Shown here one piece after another: positions 23,085 through 32,563 of a stretch of 64,000 nt of DNA; positions within the stretch are counted from its first letter, which is position 1; each line of letters starts with the position of its first letter. Below the pieces are notes generated by a model that saw only the letters and a list, made by a program, of their open reading frames with translations, searched no databases and was not told the origin of the DNA. The translations under genes and the position numbers were made by a program. Location of the stretch: contig JAFRJJ010000090.1 of assembly GCA_017432325.1 (NCBI GenBank), positions 58,120 through 122,119 of the forward strand. The letters run 5' to 3'. This stretch comes from Solobacterium sp. Its GTDB lineage: Bacteria; Bacillota_I; Bacilli_A; Erysipelotrichales; Erysipelotrichaceae.

Positions 23085-24512
23085 TCAATGATTCCGAAGG
23101 ATCATTGCTTTGTAGAAATCAACTGCTCCGGGAAGGGAATATGTGTCCAGATATTCATTCAGGCCATGCATGCCTTTCATCTGTGCAGGACCATATACGA
23201 CAGGTGAGAATCTGATACATGCGTCACAGATCTCCTGATAGAATCTGGCATCTGTACCGCCTGTCATGACATAAGGACAGACAGGGAGGTCCGGGAATAC
23301 TTCATTCACTACCTGTTCGACCTGTGCGTACGCTGCACTGTGAATGTCGACCGGTTCACAGTAATCGTAACAACCGATCTCTTCAACCTCCAGGTCATAC
23401 TTTGCGGCAATGCGCCTGATCGCATCATTGCTTTCCTTCATTCCCTGGTGCGGGATGTAGCGCAGGTTCAGGTTCAGCGTTGCTTTCTGGGGAAGCACAT
23501 TCCTGCCGTCCGAACCGCTCTGCATCGTGAAGGCAACAGTCGTCTTCAGCAGTGCTCCGGCCTGCGGTGAGATCATGGGAAGTATTTTCACCAGCAGCGG
23601 CTTGAACAGCCGCATGTTTCCGAACAGCAGGCGGTAAACAAACGGACCGTACGGAGCCAGTGTTGAGAACATCGCTTCCGTCTCTTTTTCAAATGAAGCC
23701 TTCATCGGGCTGTGTTTTTCAATGTCATTCACAAATGCCGCAAGACGGGCGATCGGTGAATTCTTCGGAGGGTAGGAGGAATGGCCTCCGTTGGACCTGG
23801 CAGAAACAAGGAGATTTCCCTGGCCTTTTTCCAGTACGCCGATCATTGCATAGTAGCCTTTGACGCCGCCGATCGGTTCCTGAACGATCGCTCCGCCTTC
23901 ATCACAGACGATATATGGTCTGACGCCTCTGCGTTTCAGTTCATTGACGATCTTCGGACAACCGGGTCCGCCGACTTCTTCCGTGCATGATGACGTCAGG
24001 TAAACATCCTGCTCCGGTACATATCCTTCTTTCAGCAGCTCTTCAACAGCCTGCAGGAAGGACATGACCGAGCACTTGGTATCTGCGCTGCCGCGCCCCC
24101 AGATCTTACGGTCTTCAATATCACCTGAGAACGGTTCATGGAGCCATTCTCCTTCAGCCGGTACCACATCCTGGTGTCCCATCAGGATCAGCGGTTTGTC
24201 TGAACGCTTTCCTTTCCAGTAAAAGATCAGGTTTCCGTCCAGTTCTGTTTTTTCCAGATGCTCATGAACGAGCGGGAACAGTTTTTCAAGGACTTTGTGG
24301 AAGCCCAGAAACTTTTCGCGCTGGTCTTCATCCGGTACCGAAACGGTCTCATAACGGACCATTTCCGAAAGCTTTTCAGCATACATCTGTTCCCTCTGCA
24401 GGTCTTCCTTTGGCTGCCAGACAGACTGTTTTGCCGGTGTCAGGCATGTTTTGATGACTGCAGCGAGAATCACTGCAAGAATGAGAAGTAAAATCAGCAG
24501 AATGATTTTCAT
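23085..24512 (-). CDS. M20 family metallopeptidase with N-terminal membrane anchor
   Basis: A 475-residue M20/M25/M40 peptidase. An N-terminal hydrophobic segment (2-22) anchors it outside or in the membrane. LILMGHQDVVPAEG carries the first zinc histidine and aspartate, WGRGSADTKC the bridging aspartate, TSSCTEEVGGPG the catalytic glutamate, and a dimerisation domain and a final HG.NE zinc motif (MKGMHGLNEYLD) follow. Relatives resemble carboxypeptidase PM20D1. It starts at 24512, overlapping the stop of the upstream membrane-protein gene by four bases. Its partners are DUF5058 and a second membrane protein, so peptide or amino-acid handling across the membrane is likely. Confidence 0.9.
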   Translation of the reverse strand: MKIILLILLLILAVILAAVIKTCLTPAKQSVWQPKEDLQREQMYAEKLSEMVRYETVSVPDEDQREKFLGFHKVLEKLFPLVHEHLEKTELDGNLIFYWKGKRSDKPLILMGHQDVVPAEGEWLHEPFSGDIEDRKIWGRGSADTKCSVMSFLQAVEELLKEGYVPEQDVYLTSSCTEEVGGPGCPKIVNELKRRGVRPYIVCDEGGAIVQEPIGGVKGYYAMIGVLEKGQGNLLVSARSNGGHSSYPPKNSPIARLAAFVNDIEKHSPMKASFEKETEAMFSTLAPYGPFVYRLLFGNMRLFKPLLVKILPMISPQAGALLKTTVAFTMQSGSDGRNVLPQKATLNLNLRYIPHQGMKESNDAIRRIAAKYDLEVEEIGCYDYCEPVDIHSAAYAQVEQVVNEVFPDLPVCPYVMTGGTDARFYQEICDACIRFSPVVYGPAQMKGMHGLNEYLDTYSLPGAVDFYKAMILRNH

Positions 24513-25201
24513 ATGGTTTCATCCTTTCTCTGTCTGCGGAATTTCAGGAATGAAAGTCCGATCGCCAAAGCACCGCTCGGTATGATCATAAAGCTTGCGG
24601 AGGAGATCAGGGACGGAACGAAGACAAACAGCAGTGTCATGAATGCAAGTGTTACTGCCGCAACCGGAAGATTGCTGCGGTAATACTTATATGCCATCGC
24701 CCCGAACAATGCCGGAACAACATTGGAAAAGGCAGGCTGCAGCGTTTCGGACTGCAGGATGGGCTGCAGGGGGATCAGGCACATGACACCGACTGCCAGA
24801 ACTGCGATCGTGACAAGTGAAGACGCGGCGATCGACAATGTGGAAATGATCTCATTTTCCGGTGTCCCGCTCTTTGCGCCGACGATATCACGGGCAGTAA
24901 CTGCACATGGTATCTTCATGTTGATCAGATTGCCGGTAATAAAGGCAAGGTAGGATCCTCCGGCTCCCAGCATCGGGACATAGATCAGGTATTCCACGAT
25001 ACCGCTTGCCAGGTAAACGATGCCGATGCTTAAGAATGCTTTGATGAATGCTTTCATGTCAGGCATTGCGCCAAGGTACATTCCGATGACAAACGGAGCA
25101 CCCAGCAGCATCACCAGCATGATCGTGCTGGAGATCCTGCCGATCATGTGCATGGATTCGTTATATTTCTCAAAATACAATTCTTTTTCCTGTTCGTTCA
25201 T
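24509..25201 (-). CDS. Membrane protein of a DUF5058-M20 operon
   Basis: A 230-residue protein with about six hydrophobic helices and a charged N terminus (MNEQEKELYFEKYNESMH). I recognise no named family, but it has the character of a transporter subunit. AGGAG eight bases upstream favours the start at 25201. It lies between DUF5058 (12 bases upstream) and the M20 peptidase (4-base overlap), so the three form one unit. DUF5058 and this protein may form a two-component permease feeding substrate to, or exporting product from, the peptidase; that is inference from gene order. Confidence 0.82.
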   Translation of the reverse strand: MNEQEKELYFEKYNESMHMIGRISSTIMLVMLLGAPFVIGMYLGAMPDMKAFIKAFLSIGIVYLASGIVEYLIYVPMLGAGGSYLAFITGNLINMKIPCAVTARDIVGAKSGTPENEIISTLSIAASSLVTIAVLAVGVMCLIPLQPILQSETLQPAFSNVVPALFGAMAYKYYRSNLPVAAVTLAFMTLLFVFVPSLISSASFMIIPSGALAIGLSFLKFRRQRKDETI

Positions 25202-25212
25202 GATCATGTCTC

Positions 25213-25980
25213 CTAAAGGTTTGCCAGAAAGATCGCAGCAGTCATCGCTGCCAGCATACTGCCGGCAAGGGAGAAGCTGTCGACCCAGACAGCATGTTTT
25301 TTCTCTGAAATCCATATGAAGCATGCCATGGCGGCAGCTCCAACGATCGCTACTTCCAGCGGCAGCGGACTGCCTGAGAAGTTAAGCACGTCGTTTCCGG
25401 AGACCAGCGTTCCGATATAGCTGCCGATATATGCAGAGACCAGACCGATGAACATGGCTGTCATGGCAATATCACCGAAACCGCTGAAGGCTGATTTCTT
25501 ATTCTGTTTATTCGCTGTACCGCCTGATTTCAGCTTTGCACTGTAGGATTTCAGGCTTATGATCGAGAGCACCATCCCCCACATGATACAGGCGCTCATA
25601 AGCAGGGCAATTGTGGAAAAGGCAGAAGGCGTCATCTCTGCTGCAGAAAGGGAATGCAGACCGGCAGCTTCAGCAGCGGCCTCTGCAACCTGTGTCTCAT
25701 AATGCAGGGCACCGATCACGGAAAGACGCAGCCATGGCCAGGGTGTGCCCAGGCTTCCCGATAAAGCGATGACACCGAGCAGGATGCCGATGCTTGGCAG
25801 CACCGCAAACGTTACGCTTGCTGTGATCGTCCGTTTCAGCTTTACCGGATCCATCCCGATCCTGAGACCGGCCCGGTAGGCCCTGATGCCGAACAATACA
25901 CAGATCACTGCCGCAAACAGCACGATCGTCCCGCAGATCAGGTACATCACGGGACTGTTCAGCTTTTGAAGTATCTCCAT
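25213..25980 (-). CDS. DUF5058 family membrane protein
   Basis: A 255-residue protein with about six helices. SPVMYLICGTIVLFAAVICVLFGIRAYR, FAVLPSIGILLGVIALSGSLGTPWPWLRLSVIGALHYE is characteristic of DUF5058. Family members sit next to membrane proteins and amidohydrolase or peptidase genes in Bacillota; no biochemical function is established that I know of. GGGGG precedes ATG 25980, which removes 26 residues from the longest possible frame. First gene of the operon ending with the M20 peptidase. Confidence 0.85.
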   Translation of the reverse strand: MEILQKLNSPVMYLICGTIVLFAAVICVLFGIRAYRAGLRIGMDPVKLKRTITASVTFAVLPSIGILLGVIALSGSLGTPWPWLRLSVIGALHYETQVAEAAAEAAGLHSLSAAEMTPSAFSTIALLMSACIMWGMVLSIISLKSYSAKLKSGGTANKQNKKSAFSGFGDIAMTAMFIGLVSAYIGSYIGTLVSGNDVLNFSGSPLPLEVAIVGAAAMACFIWISEKKHAVWVDSFSLAGSMLAAMTAAIFLANL

Positions 25981-26187
25981 ATAAAGATCCCCCTTGGAAT
26001 CATTATACGCTTGAAAAAAGATCGTTTTCATTCCGAACAGCCGGTGTCGGCCCGTCACCGGCAGCTCTTATGAAAAAATGATTCATAACACGTCACAGTA
26101 CGCAATGTTTCTTGGAAAACAGTCTGAAATGAGGCAAAATGATATCTGATACAGCCCGTCACCCTTGGCGGATACAGAGGTTTGCTT

Positions 26188-27405
26188 ATGGAGCTGCTTG
26201 ATCAGTTTACTGAAGAATTACATGAATGGTCCCTTAAGGGAAAAGAACCGCGCATCGCTTCCCGTGATCTGCGGTATTTTCTGGATCTGCAGGAAAAACG
26301 GCTGAAGCGAACGAATACGGTCCGTGAAGAAGAATATTCGCATGTCAATGATGAGATCAGGGGATGTGCCTACCGGAATGAAAATGGTTATTCTTCCCGT
26401 ACCCTGTACCGCGAAGCCATTCAGAACATTTCCTATCACAGGAACGGGAAGCTGATCCGGAAGATCAGGCGTCCTGTTGATCTGTATGTTACCTTTACGG
26501 ATAAAGAAGGGCATGAGGATAGGGAATATAAATGTCCGAACTGCGGGCATACACTGACTGCCCTGCAGGCAAGAGATGGATGTCCTTACTGCGGTACATA
26601 TTTTGAGACGGATGATGTTTATCCATGTGTTTCATCCTACTATACCGTTTCTTCCGTAGTGGAACGGGCAGGGCTGATGGAAAGGCTGAAAAAGGAAATG
26701 ATCATTGCCGGAAGTATCTTCGGCGGTGTTCTGTTCGCAGCATGTCTTTATGTCTGGTCAGATGTCACACTGATCTACCGTATTATCGGAGCGCTGTTTT
26801 TGAGCGGGTTCTACGGCGGAGTGGCAGCCTTTATCTGGTATATGTTCCGCAGTTTTCTGATGCTCGGAAAACTTCTGAAGGAAGCGGGAAGGGCAATGCC
26901 TATGATGAAAACACTCCGGAGCAGAAAGAAAATGATGGAATTCATGGAACCGTATGATCCGGAATTCTCCTACGAAGCGTTTGAAGGAAGAATCCTTTCA
27001 CTGCTTCGTACGATCGTATTCTCCGATGACAAGGATTCTTTATCTGTCTGGGAAGGGGACAGGGATCTTTCTGCATTTGACAGTATCGCAGACATGCAGT
27101 ACAGAGGTGCTGTCTATATCAAAAAGACTGAAGAAAGAGATCATCAGCTCAGGGTAGAAGGAACCGCATACCTGACAGATACCTATATCAGCAGAACTGT
27201 GCGTGAGAGGGATGAACAGATCCGTTTCATTATCGTAAAAGAAGCGGGTAGAAGTGCTGAACCCGGATTTTCCATTCACCGTGTATCCTGTCCGACATGC
27301 GGAGGAAGCTTTGATGCGATGCACCAAAGCACCTGCCCGTACTGCGGGAATCCGTATGATCTGAAGAAAAAGGACTGGATCATTCAGGATATGGACAAAG
27401 CTTAA
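26188..27405 (+). CDS. Double zinc-ribbon membrane protein with Tim44-like region
   Basis: A 405-residue protein. It holds one zinc ribbon near 113-137 (CPNCGHTL...CPYCGTYF), two membrane helices (about 173-215), a basic linker, a Tim44-like region (about 255-350: FEGRILSLLRTIVFSDDKDSLSVWEGDRDLS) and a second zinc ribbon at the C terminus (CPTCGGSFD...CPYCGNPYD). This layout occurs in uncharacterised Bacillota proteins; Tim44-like domains bind membranes or preproteins. The ATG at 26188 has CAGAGG seven bases upstream, better than TTG 26182. It is monocistronic and ends near the rhamnosidase terminator. Confidence 0.75.
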   Translation: MELLDQFTEELHEWSLKGKEPRIASRDLRYFLDLQEKRLKRTNTVREEEYSHVNDEIRGCAYRNENGYSSRTLYREAIQNISYHRNGKLIRKIRRPVDLYVTFTDKEGHEDREYKCPNCGHTLTALQARDGCPYCGTYFETDDVYPCVSSYYTVSSVVERAGLMERLKKEMIIAGSIFGGVLFAACLYVWSDVTLIYRIIGALFLSGFYGGVAAFIWYMFRSFLMLGKLLKEAGRAMPMMKTLRSRKKMMEFMEPYDPEFSYEAFEGRILSLLRTIVFSDDKDSLSVWEGDRDLSAFDSIADMQYRGAVYIKKTEERDHQLRVEGTAYLTDTYISRTVRERDEQIRFIIVKEAGRSAEPGFSIHRVSCPTCGGSFDAMHQSTCPYCGNPYDLKKKDWIIQDMDKA

Positions 27406-27472
27406 GCAGAATATGCATCATGAATACGAAGCGCTGCAGGCTTCATGACATGACAGATATCAGAAATATGAA

Positions 27473-27503
27473 AAAGCCCGGTCAGTTTGGTAAACCGGGC
27501 TTT
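27473..27503. terminator. Bidirectional terminator, zinc-ribbon gene / rhamnosidase gene
   Basis: AAAGCCCGGT (27473-27482) is complementary to ACCGGGCTTT (27494-27503), with A runs on one side and T-rich sequence on the other, so it can act for both convergent genes. Confidence 0.8.
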
Positions 27504-27507
27504 GTTA

Positions 27508-30165
27508 TCAGAGTGTGCAGGTGAAGGTATATGTGCCTGATCCCTTCTCAAAGGTTTCTCCATCAGGGAGAACGATCTTTGCTGAAGTGTTTGCAGGGAT
27601 CGTGACATGGAGCGTGAAGGTACTGCCTTCTTTCTTCCATTCACTTGAGATCGTACCGTATTCGGATTCGAAGGAACGGGAAGCAGAAGAGAGACGGTCG
27701 TCGGGAACCGGCTGAACACGGAATGATCTGTATCCGGGTTCTGTCGGTGTAATGCCTCCGATATAACGGAACATCCAGTCATCCACACATCCGAAGGCAT
27801 AGTGATTAAGACTGATGGACATCGGTGTTCCGTCAGGGTTGACGGTGATCCAGCTTTCCCAGATCGTTGTGGCACCATGATCCACCTCATAGAGCCATGA
27901 CGGACATTTGTCCTGGAACAGCAGGTCATAGGCTTTGCCGATATGACCGTTTTCACATAAGGTATCCAGAATGACCGGAGTGCCGAGGAAGCCGGTATCC
28001 AGACATCCGTGATTGTCTTCGATCATTTTAAGGATCTTCTCTACGAAGGATGCACGGAGCTCTTCCGGAACAAGACCATAATGCAGGGGAATGATGTAGC
28101 CTCCCATAACTTCGGCAGGCATCGTACCGTCTTTCTGAATGATACCCTCGGAAAAAGCCTTTTTCATATGTGAGGCCATTTCCGCATAGTAAGCACTGTC
28201 CTTTGTTTCACCGAGCAGGGAAGCGATCCGTGAGAAATTCTTCATTGCCAGATAGCCGTAGGTAGGAGAGATATATTTCTTTCCTTCCTTCATGCTGAGA
28301 CTCATGGATGAGTTGTCGGAGAACCCGCTCTGGGTCCGGCTGGGAATCAGCCATTCCCCATAATGGAAACCAGTATTCCACAGATATCTGTCAGTCTCTT
28401 TATCGATAGAGCGGTCACCGCGGTAGCGGGCAGCCGCATGCAGGATGAAGTCACACCATCTCTTCATGGTGGGATACATGTTTTTCAGGATCTCCAGATT
28501 TCCCGTCTGTTCATACATGGCAAGCGGTACAAGGATGCAGGCATCACCCCAGCCGGCAGGTCCGACATTGCCTTTCATTCCGCCAACCATCTTCAGCATG
28601 GCACTCATGTTTTTATATGTCTGGTTGTTAGGTACGACCATCGGAACTGCACCGTCTTTCATCTGGTCAACGATGACACTCTGAAGCCAGCGTGTCAGGA
28701 AACCGGTCGTATCCTCGTTCTGAAGCGATGTTGCAGCATAGATTCCGATGTCACCGGTCCAGCCTGCTTTTTCCCGCTGCGGGCAGTCTGTCGGGATCGA
28801 CAGCATATTTGAGCGCTGCGACCAGCGTGTATTTTCATAGAGACGGTTGATGCGTTCGTCGGATGTTTTGAACGTACCGGTCTCTTTCTTGTCAGTGGAC
28901 ATGGCAACAGCTGTGAAATCAGCAGGATCCACATGTTCTGTTCCTGTCACACGCACATAGCGGAACCCATGGAATGAGAATTTTGCTTCATAAACAGCTT
29001 CTCTGCCATCAGAAATGTACGTTACTTTCTGATCGCATCCGTCTCCGACACCGACTGTACCGAGAATGTTGTTGAAGTAGTTGCCGTCCTTGTCCGGTAT
29101 CTCGAAGTGTTCCAGTGTAACTTCCGTTCCGGCAGGTACATTTACATGGAAACGGACATGCCCGGCAAGTACCTGTCCGAAGTCAATGATATGTTCACCT
29201 TTCGGTGATATGTAATGATTCTTAGCGGGGATCTCGCATACAGCACGTACAGGAGCCCCGATCTGTGCATGCAGACCGGCGGTATTGCGCCTGCCTGCTT
29301 CAGCCTGTTTCCATGTACTGGCATCAAATGCTGAGGTATCCCAGCCGGGCTGCTCACGTCTGGCATCATACTGCTCACCGGCGAACAGATCACTGAAGCA
29401 AACAGGTCCCTGCGACCATGTTTCACTGCCGTCGGAAGCGATGACAAGATGTTCCCCGTTTTCCTGCAGTACTTCGATCTGATACAGTATGGCATGTGTT
29501 TCTTTAGCAGTTTTGCTGCTCATTGTCGTGACAGGGCAGAAATACCATCCGTCCGCAACAGTTATGCCAAGTACATTCGTTCCTTCGTGAAGAAGTCCGG
29601 TAATGTCGTATGTCTGATAGCACAGATACGAATCATAGGAAGTATACTCAGGCGCAAATGCACGGTCATCGCATCGCTCACCGTTCAGACTGGCTTCGTA
29701 GATACCGTGGCAGGTCGCATACAGACGGGCGGAAATGATACCGGAAGGTATGACGAATTCGCGGCGGAACAGGGTAGGAGCAGGCTGATTTCCGAAACCC
29801 TTTCTGCGCTTTGTTTCTTTGCCCGGTTTTCTGACCCACACTGCTTTCCAGTCTTCGGGATAAAGGAATGCTGTCTCAAACCAGGTCTCTTCCTCACAGC
29901 ATTGTCCGAGATTATCTGTGACTGTGACGGACCATGTATAGCGTGTACGTGACTTCAGCGGAATGCCTTCATACGGGATAAATACTGACTGTCTGCTTTT
30001 CCTGATGCCTGTATCCCATACGACACCATCTGCGTCGCTGACGCATAACCGGTAAGTATTCTGGACGATGTTTTCTCCGGATCCTTTGAGTTTCCAGGAA
30101 AAGTATGGTTTCGTATCCAGCCCGAGCAGCCTTGTTTCATGATTTGTTTTCAGATCATACAGCAT
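27508..30165 (-). CDS. Alpha-L-rhamnosidase, GH78
   Basis: An 885-residue glycoside hydrolase of family 78. The N-terminal beta-sandwich domains (about 1-370; GHVRFHVNVPAGTEVTLEHFE) precede the (alpha/alpha)6 catalytic barrel with TDCPQREKAGWTGD near 459-472, a conserved acidic active-site block, and WESWITVNPDGTPMSISLNHYAFG, then a C-terminal beta domain. It releases terminal rhamnose from plant polysaccharides or flavonoid glycosides. There is no signal peptide, so substrate is taken up first. CAGGAGG precedes ATG 30165. The divergent AraC regulator is its probable activator. Confidence 0.93.
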   Translation of the reverse strand: MLYDLKTNHETRLLGLDTKPYFSWKLKGSGENIVQNTYRLCVSDADGVVWDTGIRKSRQSVFIPYEGIPLKSRTRYTWSVTVTDNLGQCCEEETWFETAFLYPEDWKAVWVRKPGKETKRRKGFGNQPAPTLFRREFVIPSGIISARLYATCHGIYEASLNGERCDDRAFAPEYTSYDSYLCYQTYDITGLLHEGTNVLGITVADGWYFCPVTTMSSKTAKETHAILYQIEVLQENGEHLVIASDGSETWSQGPVCFSDLFAGEQYDARREQPGWDTSAFDASTWKQAEAGRRNTAGLHAQIGAPVRAVCEIPAKNHYISPKGEHIIDFGQVLAGHVRFHVNVPAGTEVTLEHFEIPDKDGNYFNNILGTVGVGDGCDQKVTYISDGREAVYEAKFSFHGFRYVRVTGTEHVDPADFTAVAMSTDKKETGTFKTSDERINRLYENTRWSQRSNMLSIPTDCPQREKAGWTGDIGIYAATSLQNEDTTGFLTRWLQSVIVDQMKDGAVPMVVPNNQTYKNMSAMLKMVGGMKGNVGPAGWGDACILVPLAMYEQTGNLEILKNMYPTMKRWCDFILHAAARYRGDRSIDKETDRYLWNTGFHYGEWLIPSRTQSGFSDNSSMSLSMKEGKKYISPTYGYLAMKNFSRIASLLGETKDSAYYAEMASHMKKAFSEGIIQKDGTMPAEVMGGYIIPLHYGLVPEELRASFVEKILKMIEDNHGCLDTGFLGTPVILDTLCENGHIGKAYDLLFQDKCPSWLYEVDHGATTIWESWITVNPDGTPMSISLNHYAFGCVDDWMFRYIGGITPTEPGYRSFRVQPVPDDRLSSASRSFESEYGTISSEWKKEGSTFTLHVTIPANTSAKIVLPDGETFEKGSGTYTFTCTL

Positions 30166-30294
30166 ATTGATTCCTCCTGACTTGAATGATATTGCGCATG
30201 AATTAATGTTGTACAATATGAGTATAGTATTATGTTATGCATCTTTTAATGAAGAATCATGCGGAATAAATTGCACGATCGTGCGGAGGTATTT

Positions 30295-31290
30295 ATGTTC
30301 GAACAATACGGTCTTTACCATTACAGTTTCTCTGAAGACGATACTCGTCCGATCGAGAAGATCGCACAAATGGAATTCATGGAAGAAGATCTGCAGTCAC
30401 TCGATGCCATCCTTCGTGCAGACTATCATCTGAGCGGCTATGTCGATGTTCTGCCTGCGCTTCCTCAGCCGGAAGACAGCTGGAGGTCACATATGTTTCT
30501 GCAGTCATTCTCCGTGATGCGTTCGGGAGCAGGATATTATACTATACGGGAAGGCGCAGAATCATATCTGCTGATCTGTACGCTGTCCGGAAGCGGATCA
30601 CTGACATATGAAGGTCATGTATATGCACTGGAACGCGGCAGTGCCGTATGGCTTGACTGCCGTAAACATCACGACTACCGGACAGCATCAGGAAGCTGGG
30701 AACATATCGATGTACATACAGACGGTACCGGCATACGCCGTCTGTATGAGGAATACACAAAGCAGAACAGCGAACTGACTGTATATCCGGATACAGGGGC
30801 CATTATGATCCTGATGGAGCATATCCTTCAGGCATATACCGTACCATCGGTCCTTCGCAGCATGCGTATTGCCCATGCATTGGAATCGTTGTTTGTGATG
30901 CTGAATGAAGCACGTTACCCGCAGACGGAAGAACAGCATACAGAACGTGCAGCAGAAGAACTGCTGGAACTCGTACGGTATATGAATACGCATTTCCGTG
31001 AACCGCTTACTATGGACGAATTGTCACAGCGGGCAGGCATCAGCAAATACCATCTATCCCGAGAATTCAAAAAACTGACAGGATTTCCGCCGAATGAGTA
31101 TATGATCCGTCTCCGGCTGGAACATGCTAAACTGAATCTGATCAATACACAGCTGCCGGTGCACACGATCGCAGAGATATCGGGTATTCCCAATGAAGCG
31201 TATTTTTCGCGATTGTTTCACCGTCGTTTCGGCATGACGCCGAATGCATGGCGCAGGAAAATGAATACAGGCAGTCAGGCCGGCGTGTGA
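30295..31290 (+). CDS. AraC family regulator, likely of the rhamnosidase gene
   Basis: A 331-residue AraC-type protein. The N-terminal cupin-like sensor (about 70-180; GAGYYTIREGAESYLLICTLSGSG) is followed by a double helix-turn-helix (about 225-325; MDELSQRAGISKYHLSREFKKLTG and HTIAEISGIPNEAYFSRLFHRRFGMTP). GCGGAGG precedes ATG 30295. It is divergent from the GH78 gene across about 130 bases, so it probably activates that gene in response to rhamnose or a rhamnoside. Confidence 0.9.
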   Translation: MFEQYGLYHYSFSEDDTRPIEKIAQMEFMEEDLQSLDAILRADYHLSGYVDVLPALPQPEDSWRSHMFLQSFSVMRSGAGYYTIREGAESYLLICTLSGSGSLTYEGHVYALERGSAVWLDCRKHHDYRTASGSWEHIDVHTDGTGIRRLYEEYTKQNSELTVYPDTGAIMILMEHILQAYTVPSVLRSMRIAHALESLFVMLNEARYPQTEEQHTERAAEELLELVRYMNTHFREPLTMDELSQRAGISKYHLSREFKKLTGFPPNEYMIRLRLEHAKLNLINTQLPVHTIAEISGIPNEAYFSRLFHRRFGMTPNAWRRKMNTGSQAGV

Positions 31291-31361
31291 AAGTCATCAT
31301 GCTGTTTCTGCATGGCATACGATGCTGTATAATGAAACCAGATGATATGGAGATAATGGAT

Positions 31362-31763
31362 ATGAGTGATAATGTGGTAGGCATCAGTGATCTGAATCAA
31401 CAGTATGCATTGCTGAAAGAAGAAGTGAAAAGCATTGCCGGGGATCCGTTGAAGACTGAGGAAGTTATTGCACAGGTCAATAAACTGCTGGATGAGAACA
31501 GGGTCCTGCGTGAGGCTTCGGAAGATATCGGCGGCCTTGTGTCCTTTGTCAGCGACAGTATCAGCGGAGAATTTACACGGGCTTCCGCGGAATCACTCGA
31601 AGCAGTGATCGGAGCATTTATGTATCTTCTCAAGAACGATGATGCGATCAACGATTCCACACCTGTGGTCGGATATCTTGATGATCTCAGGGTATTCTCG
31701 ATTGCAAGAGAAGACGCAAAAAAGGACCTTGCGGCATACAGCGCATGGAGCGCGGAACGGTAA
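31362..31763 (+). CDS. DUF1232/YkvA-like small protein
   Basis: A 133-residue acidic protein. Residues about 75-110 (SLEAVIGAFMYLLKNDDAINDSTPVVGYLDDLRVF) resemble the YkvA/DUF1232 core, in which a hydrophobic helix is followed by the GYLDD motif; the hydrophobic character is weaker than in typical members. Function is unknown. GGAG at 31349-31352 is nine bases from ATG 31362 and only three from ATG 31356. A TATAAT at 31328-31333 preceded by TG gives it its own promoter inside the end of the AraC gene region. Confidence 0.68.
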   Translation: MSDNVVGISDLNQQYALLKEEVKSIAGDPLKTEEVIAQVNKLLDENRVLREASEDIGGLVSFVSDSISGEFTRASAESLEAVIGAFMYLLKNDDAINDSTPVVGYLDDLRVFSIAREDAKKDLAAYSAWSAER

Positions 31764-31783
31764 TAAACGCATAACAGAACAGT

Positions 31784-31808
31784 GAGAGACAGTCCGTCTC
31801 TCATTTAT
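31784..31808 (+). terminator. Terminator after the YkvA-like gene
   Basis: GAGAGAC (31784-31790) pairs with GTCTCTC (31796-31802), followed by ATTTATT. Confidence 0.65.
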
Positions 31809-32032
31809 TACGAATCAGACAGTAAGACAGCCGGTGTGCTCATCTCTTGCGCAGATACGGCATCTCATGTCTGCGGCAGATCATTCATTCAATATCAGAA
31901 CATAATTATTGGATATGTTCATTCCGTATAATATGGTTCATTAAACTTGCATCTCTGATATACATCAAGTAATATTTTTGACTGACCGGCTTATATTAAA
32001 ACAAACAGATCGGAATCTGCGGAGGATGCCAA

Positions 32033-32530
32033 ATGAAAACAGCTATTCGAAAAGTCAGGCAGGGTGATGAGAACACGCTTGCTTATATTCAGACGGAAAG
32101 CTGGAAAGCAGCGTTTGCCGGGATCCTTGACGCTGAAACTTTAGCGAAGTATACCGACATCAACAGGGCAGTTGCTATGTACCGGAATCTCCTGGACAAC
32201 AGCATCGGAAATGGATATATCCTTTTGGTCGATGGTAAACCTCACTGCATCGCGTATTGGGACGCAGCCCGTGATGCGGAATTTGCCGGCAAAGCAGAAC
32301 TGATCTGCATTCACAGCCTGCCTGACAACTGGCATAAAGGGTACGGCACCCGGATGATGGACAGGGTCCTGAAAGATATCCGGGAAGCAGGGTATTCCGA
32401 GGCAGTCCTTTGGGTGTTCAGAAACAACATTCGCGCAAGAGCTTTTTATGAAGCTGAAGGCTTCACGATGACCGGTATTTCAAAGCCTGCGTTTGATACA
32501 GTGGAAGTCCTTTATTCCAAAGGATTATGA
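32033..32530 (+). CDS. GNAT family N-acetyltransferase
   Basis: A 165-residue acetyltransferase. IRKVRQGDENTLAYIQTESWKAAFAGIL is a common opening of this branch, and SLPDNWHKGYGTRMMDRVLKDI (about 103-124) is the acetyl-CoA loop, followed by AVLWVFRNNIRARAFYEAEGF. The acceptor is unknown. GCGGAGG precedes the ATG. It is probably co-transcribed with the lipase gene 33 bases downstream. Confidence 0.9.
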   Translation: MKTAIRKVRQGDENTLAYIQTESWKAAFAGILDAETLAKYTDINRAVAMYRNLLDNSIGNGYILLVDGKPHCIAYWDAARDAEFAGKAELICIHSLPDNWHKGYGTRMMDRVLKDIREAGYSEAVLWVFRNNIRARAFYEAEGFTMTGISKPAFDTVEVLYSKGL

Positions 32531-32563
32531 AAAAGACAAAGCATGATTCAGTAAGGAGGCAGT

